The notes under the pieces: model-generated | Told to the model about the DNA's origin: nothing | Database searches by the model: none | Seen by the model: the letters and a program-made list of their open reading frames with translations, nothing else | Made by a program: the position numbers and the translations under genes | Shown: piece by piece, positions 60,079 to 64,000 of the stretch | How positions within the stretch are numbered: the stretch's first letter is position 1 | Layout: each line of letters opens with the position of its first letter | Assembly: GCF_000003815.2 (NCBI RefSeq) | Contig: NC_049988.1 | Span: 7,302,382 to 7,366,381, forward strand | Source of the DNA: Branchiostoma floridae | Lineage: Eukaryota; Chordata; Leptocardii; Amphioxiformes; Branchiostomatidae | DNA: 64,000 nt | Direction: 5' to 3'

Positions 60079-62229
60079 ATTGCCAGTTGTTGGAAAGAAA
60101 ACATTACTGGGGTCAAGTCATTAAGTCTAGTACTAGTATGCTATCTTTGAATACTATGCTGACAGTCCAGGGAGTTGATACTTATCAAAGAATTAATCAT
60201 TGCAAATTCATAAAAGTTGGTTTGCATACTAAAATGCTATGTAAAACATGCAAGGCAATATGATATTTAGCATTTATTAGTGGGGTGCATTTCTATTTTC
60301 ATTATTATTTCTATTGTCCTCTTGCCTTGTTGACATATTCACTAAGTGACAGATAGAATAGATGTTTTCCAGTCAAAAGGTCCTGTAGTAGCCAAAGCCA
60401 AGACTATAAATTTGTAATTGGCAATCACTGGTGAAAACCCTACAAAATAGCAAATTAAATAATTTAAAAGTCTATCTTGCCCACATACCACTAGAGCTAG
60501 AGCTCAAATATAACAATTATTACAGCTAAAAAGTCCCCCACTATAAATAGCTTGAATATATTCTGGAACATTAAATTCCTTAGTTACACAAAAATTAGGT
60601 TTTGATTATGACTCTAAAGAGCACCGCACAGTGAACATTTTCAAGCCCTTAGGGCCCATCATGGCAGTTACAATACAAGAACTACAGTTCTTTACCTCCT
60701 TTACATACCAATTTGCAATTATAAAACCTTCCTTGCAAGAAACTCCTTCAGTGTTACTGACAAGAGGTAGTTGATCCTACCTGAAATGTCATAGCATGTC
60801 CAAAATCATATCCAGTTGCTTGTGTAACTGCTATTGGGTGTATCTTATTACCTGGCTGTCTAACCGTCATCAACAAATACAGTTCTTCTTTAACAGCTTT
60901 ATCCATATTTAAGTTAAGATATTTAATGCTTCTTGTTATAATGTAAGTGCTCCTAATGATAACAATCAAAATAGTAACGAATATTATATTTGTATATTGT
61001 AAAGTATACATATATTTACCATCCAAGACGTCACAGTTAAATTTTGCTTTCATTCATACTAACTTACCTGAATTTGACACTTCCATAACATACATGCAGT
61101 TGCCACAAAAAAGTGTTTGTGTACTTAGAATATTGTTATTGTTTATTATCCTGTCCATGCTAAATTCCATTTGTTGTCTCTATCAGCAGGGCTAACCCTT
61201 AAATGCCACAGACTAGTTGGGCAACACTTGCTGTGCATGCTGAACTAATAAATGAATATTCACTACATCTTAACACTGGTAGCAGACATTATCTTAGATC
61301 ATAATTCACATTCGTAACATTAATAGATAATTTTTGCAACACATCTCAAAATTGATATATGTTCGTAAGATATGTGGATGTCATCAATAAGATAAAATCA
61401 AATCAACACTCTCTTTTCACACAGTAGATTAAATGCTTATGACTCCGAAAACAGGGAGCCCCCTTTGATTGACTACAGTTTCCCATCAGTAATGAATAGT
61501 GATAATTTCTAAAACTAGATCACTGCACACTATAGCTTCATGTTCTAACGTATATTTATTACAATCAAATGTCAAGCATCACATTCACATATACTATACA
61601 AAATATTTCCTGCAGACATTTTCAACCCATCATTGTGGTACATGCATTCTTCATTTGTCAGATGCTCTAGATCTATAACACAATGTCCTTACATTGCGTT
61701 CCTCAGCAGACCCTACACAATCTTGGTCTAAATTCAACTAAGGAAAAACTTGTTTTAAATGAACTAACAGCAAAACTCAAACATACCAGTACTTTTCAGT
61801 AACTTGTTTTTGAAGAAGGATGTTACACCTACTGGACATGAGATCTCTGTTCAGAAATAAACTGTCCGTACTGTAATACATTACTAGTACAGAAGCCTCA
61901 AACACCTCAAAATTTTAAAAATGAAAACCCTAAACCCTTGAATCAGACTTAGATTTGGGGAATCATTACTTCAAAAGTCTGAACATTTCATGCATCCCTT
62001 ACTGGCCTTAGCCTGTATGCTGGAAAAAATGGAGAACTGTTGGTAACTATAGGGGCAAGGCAAATAATTGCAATTCCAATCCGTGTCCCAAACTCCTTGT
62101 CAAATCGTCCTGTGCTAATCTATATTACCTTGAAAACATAGACAAAGTAGACACAATATGCATGCGTGTTGATATGTCGCTGCATTAGTTTACCCACAAT
62201 TCCTTGATCCGTTAAAAGTCCGTTCCGAC
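60079..62229. other. Region between the BRCA1-type frame and the unrecognised minus-strand gene
   Basis: AT-rich, no recognised gene. The segment 60,750-60,875 resembles 63,645-63,750 (CCAAAATCATATCCAGTTGCTTGTGTAACTGC-type core, then ACCTGGCTGTCTAACC). Frames up to 99 codons at 60,754-61,195 overlap on both strands and are unlikely to be genes. Confidence 0.5.
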
Positions 62230-63438
62230 TCACATGACTCCCTTGTTGCTCCCCAAAGTGTCACCATTCTCGGCAGGACAGAACCTGTTAGCCTTGTGAG
62301 GTAAGACCGGGCTGGCCGCCTCGTAGTGGATGGTGGGGCACAGGTGGCCTGGGTCACCCTGCGGGGGCTCGCTCTCCACACTTTTCCTGATGAATTATGA
62401 TTGAAAAAATAATTATTGTCCCATGGAATTCCATAGAACATAAACTTTCAAAACTTATAAACATAAGTCATTGAAAGGTAAAAGATAAGAGGGTAAAGCA
62501 TTAAACATACATGCATTGTTTTTTTTACTATTAAATGTCAAATTATTTTAATGGTTAGTCTAGGGGTGGGTACCGGTACAGAAAAATTCAGTTCCGGTTC
62601 AGGTCCAGAAGATCAGGTCCAGGTTTGGACGATACTCAAAACAATAGTCCATTCTCTACAAAAAAAGTATGCTTTGTGGCATATTTGACCACTGGCGTTC
62701 TAAAATCCTACAGGATAACTATATATATATGATTGACTGTAAAACTTTGTAGAAATTGCTATAAGCTCTACTCTGCTTCGCTCTTCCTATTTTCTACAAC
62801 CAGAAAGCCCCAAAACGTGTGAATTCATGATCATATAATCTGTTTTTTTCTAAAAGGTCCAACATCCGGTCCACGGAATTTTTTCAGGCCCGGTCCAATA
62901 AGAAAAAACCCTATCACTGACACTTCAGAATTCAAGTTCCAATGTTCTAAATGTATAGACTAGTGCGCAATATCTTGCACTTCAAAGTACTTTAGCAAGC
63001 CACTCTTTTGCGTTTCTTAAAGCCATACATATTTGTGTTGCTGCATACAAATACTTTTCTGATTTGTAATGAGAAGGGAGGGTTTTTCTATCATCTGAAC
63101 AGACTACTTTGTCTTGATTGTGTTATGCAGCAAATCTATCGGATGTATTTCAAAGCTTTTTTTAGCAATGCCTCAGGGGCAAAGCCTCCTGTATGATATT
63201 GTTGAAGCTACTTTCTCCATTCTCTAGTCTTATGCAATATTGGAAGCTCTGTAAGTAATTCAATATATTCGTATGTTAATGCATGTCCTACCTGTTCTCC
63301 ATGCGTTCCATGCTGATCTTGGCACGTGGTACCACGGGGCTGGCAACCTCGTAGTGGATGGTCGGGATGGACAGGTTTGGAGCAGGGGTCTGGGGGGCCT
63401 GCTGGACAGGGCCACTGTCACGTTTCTTACCTTTACCC
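62230..63438 (-). CDS. Last two exons of an unrecognised gene with a repeated TIHYE motif (partial)
   Basis: The minus-strand exons are 63,438-63,292 and 62,386-62,230 (stop TGA at 62,232-62,230). Donor AACAG|GTAGGA and acceptor TTCATCAG|GAAAAG join in phase 2. The upstream exon also begins in phase 2, so further exons should lie above 63,438, some probably outside the window. The visible 100 residues are basic and Pro-rich. Each exon carries one copy of a motif: IPTIHYEVASPVVPRAK in the first, CPTIHYEAASPVLPHKA in the second. Equal phases and the shared motif suggest exon duplication. I do not recognise the family. No membrane segment or enzyme motif is seen. It could be nested in a longer BRCA1-type gene or simply be the next gene. 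Confidence 0.6.
62561..62916. mobile_element. Longer relative of the hAT-type miniature element
   Basis: The left end TAGGGGTGGGTACCGGTACA is as in the element at 39,047, followed by GGTCCAGAAGATCAGGTCCAGG. The right part TTTTCAGGCCCGGTCCAATAAGAAAAAACCCTA is the complement of the 39-kb element's left interior. About 200 bp of unrelated sequence separate the two. No matching 8-bp duplication is found, so the right border is tentative. It lies in the intron of the TIHYE gene. Confidence 0.6.
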
Positions 63439-64000
63439 CTGGAGAAAGAACACATTTATTATTAGACTGAACCATTTTAAACTACATACATGTATGTCCA
63501 ACAGTCAAAAAGCTTCGGCTATATTTGTCCTTTTTCTGAAGGCTGCAAATCAAAGACTTGACCATATTTTCCATCTGAAAATTTCCACCCATTTTTGGAC
63601 GGACCTGAGGATCTCAAGTAATCTGCTCTCCAACAATATCTCTTTAGTGTCACTGATAAAAGGCAGTGGAATCTGCCTGAAACATCTGACTTTCCAAAAT
63701 CATATACAGTTGCTTGAGTAATTGCTATTTACCTGGATGTCTAACCTCTAGCTTACTTCATTACCAGACCACTTCAAAGTTGCATGAGATGTTCTTACAA
63801 ACACAAGTAGGCAAATGTTATGTTTGCCGGTTCTAAAAAGACGCCTTGAAGTTGAATGATTGTCTTGAAATAGTGAAAATTGATACAGTACCCCCCTCTC
63901 CAACATCTTTCCTTTTCAAACTGCAGGTATGGTTGATAAATGGGAAATACTGTGCTGCCATGGGATGTAAGGTCATACTCTGAGTGCTGTCCACCATCAG
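63439..64000. other. Window end, presumed intron of the TIHYE gene
   Basis: It contains the second copy of the 60.75-kb segment (63,645-63,750). No exon could be assigned. Confidence 0.4.

Overview
The window is animal nuclear DNA. The genes are broken by spliceosomal introns with GT/AG borders, there is no operon structure, and transposon remnants are dense. The gene set is a methyltransferase-like protein, a Gal3ST-type sulfotransferase, three Kelch-like genes, MMADHC and a BRCA1-type RING gene. Together with the short foldback elements and a large satellite array this suggests an invertebrate deuterostome. A cephalochordate (amphioxus, Branchiostoma) is my best guess, by inference only. 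Three runs of N are assembly gaps.

Layout. 1-3.07 kb has no gene. From 3.07 to 18.34 kb lies a satellite block: a few 183-bp units, then roughly 65-70 tandem monomers of about 203-204 bp. These are organised as 407-bp dimers and larger duplicated blocks. One monomer is split by a 1.08-kb Harbinger-type element with perfect ends and a TAA target duplication. The array is bracketed by two direct copies of the same ~0.6-0.7 kb single-copy-like sequence (1-625 and 18.63-19.31 kb). At 19.75-22.60 kb (minus) is a two-exon methyltransferase-like gene. At 24.6-46.6 kb (plus) is an eight-exon Gal3ST-type sulfotransferase. Its 17.9-kb intron 5 holds three complete tandem BTB-BACK-Kelch genes on the opposite strand, each with six exons and the same intron phases. 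Convergent with it is MMADHC (47.6-51.2 kb, minus, seven coding exons, 299 aa). Head-to-head with MMADHC is a BRCA1-type RING gene (coding 57.6-60.06 kb, plus). At 62.2-63.4 kb (minus) are the last two exons of a gene I do not recognise.

Between MMADHC and the first coding exon of the BRCA1-type gene sits a complete-looking 4.56-kb piggyBac element (52,990-57,552). It has TTAA target duplications, matching ends, an intact 728-aa transposase split by one intron, and a 364-bp tandem repeat inside its 3' half. It ends 49 bp before the predicted splice acceptor of the first coding BRCA1-type exon.

How the genes relate. MMADHC (mitochondrial/cytosolic cobalamin trafficking) and the BRCA1-type gene probably share a divergent promoter region of about 0.5 kb. 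It carries a 16-bp palindrome with the TCTCGCGAGA core near MMADHC and an E2F-like site near the other gene. The three Kelch-like genes are a local tandem expansion whose BTB exon and last Kelch segment look homogenised. The other genes have no evident shared pathway. All exon borders were assigned by eye from splice sites, reading phase and family knowledge; no alignment or transcript was available.
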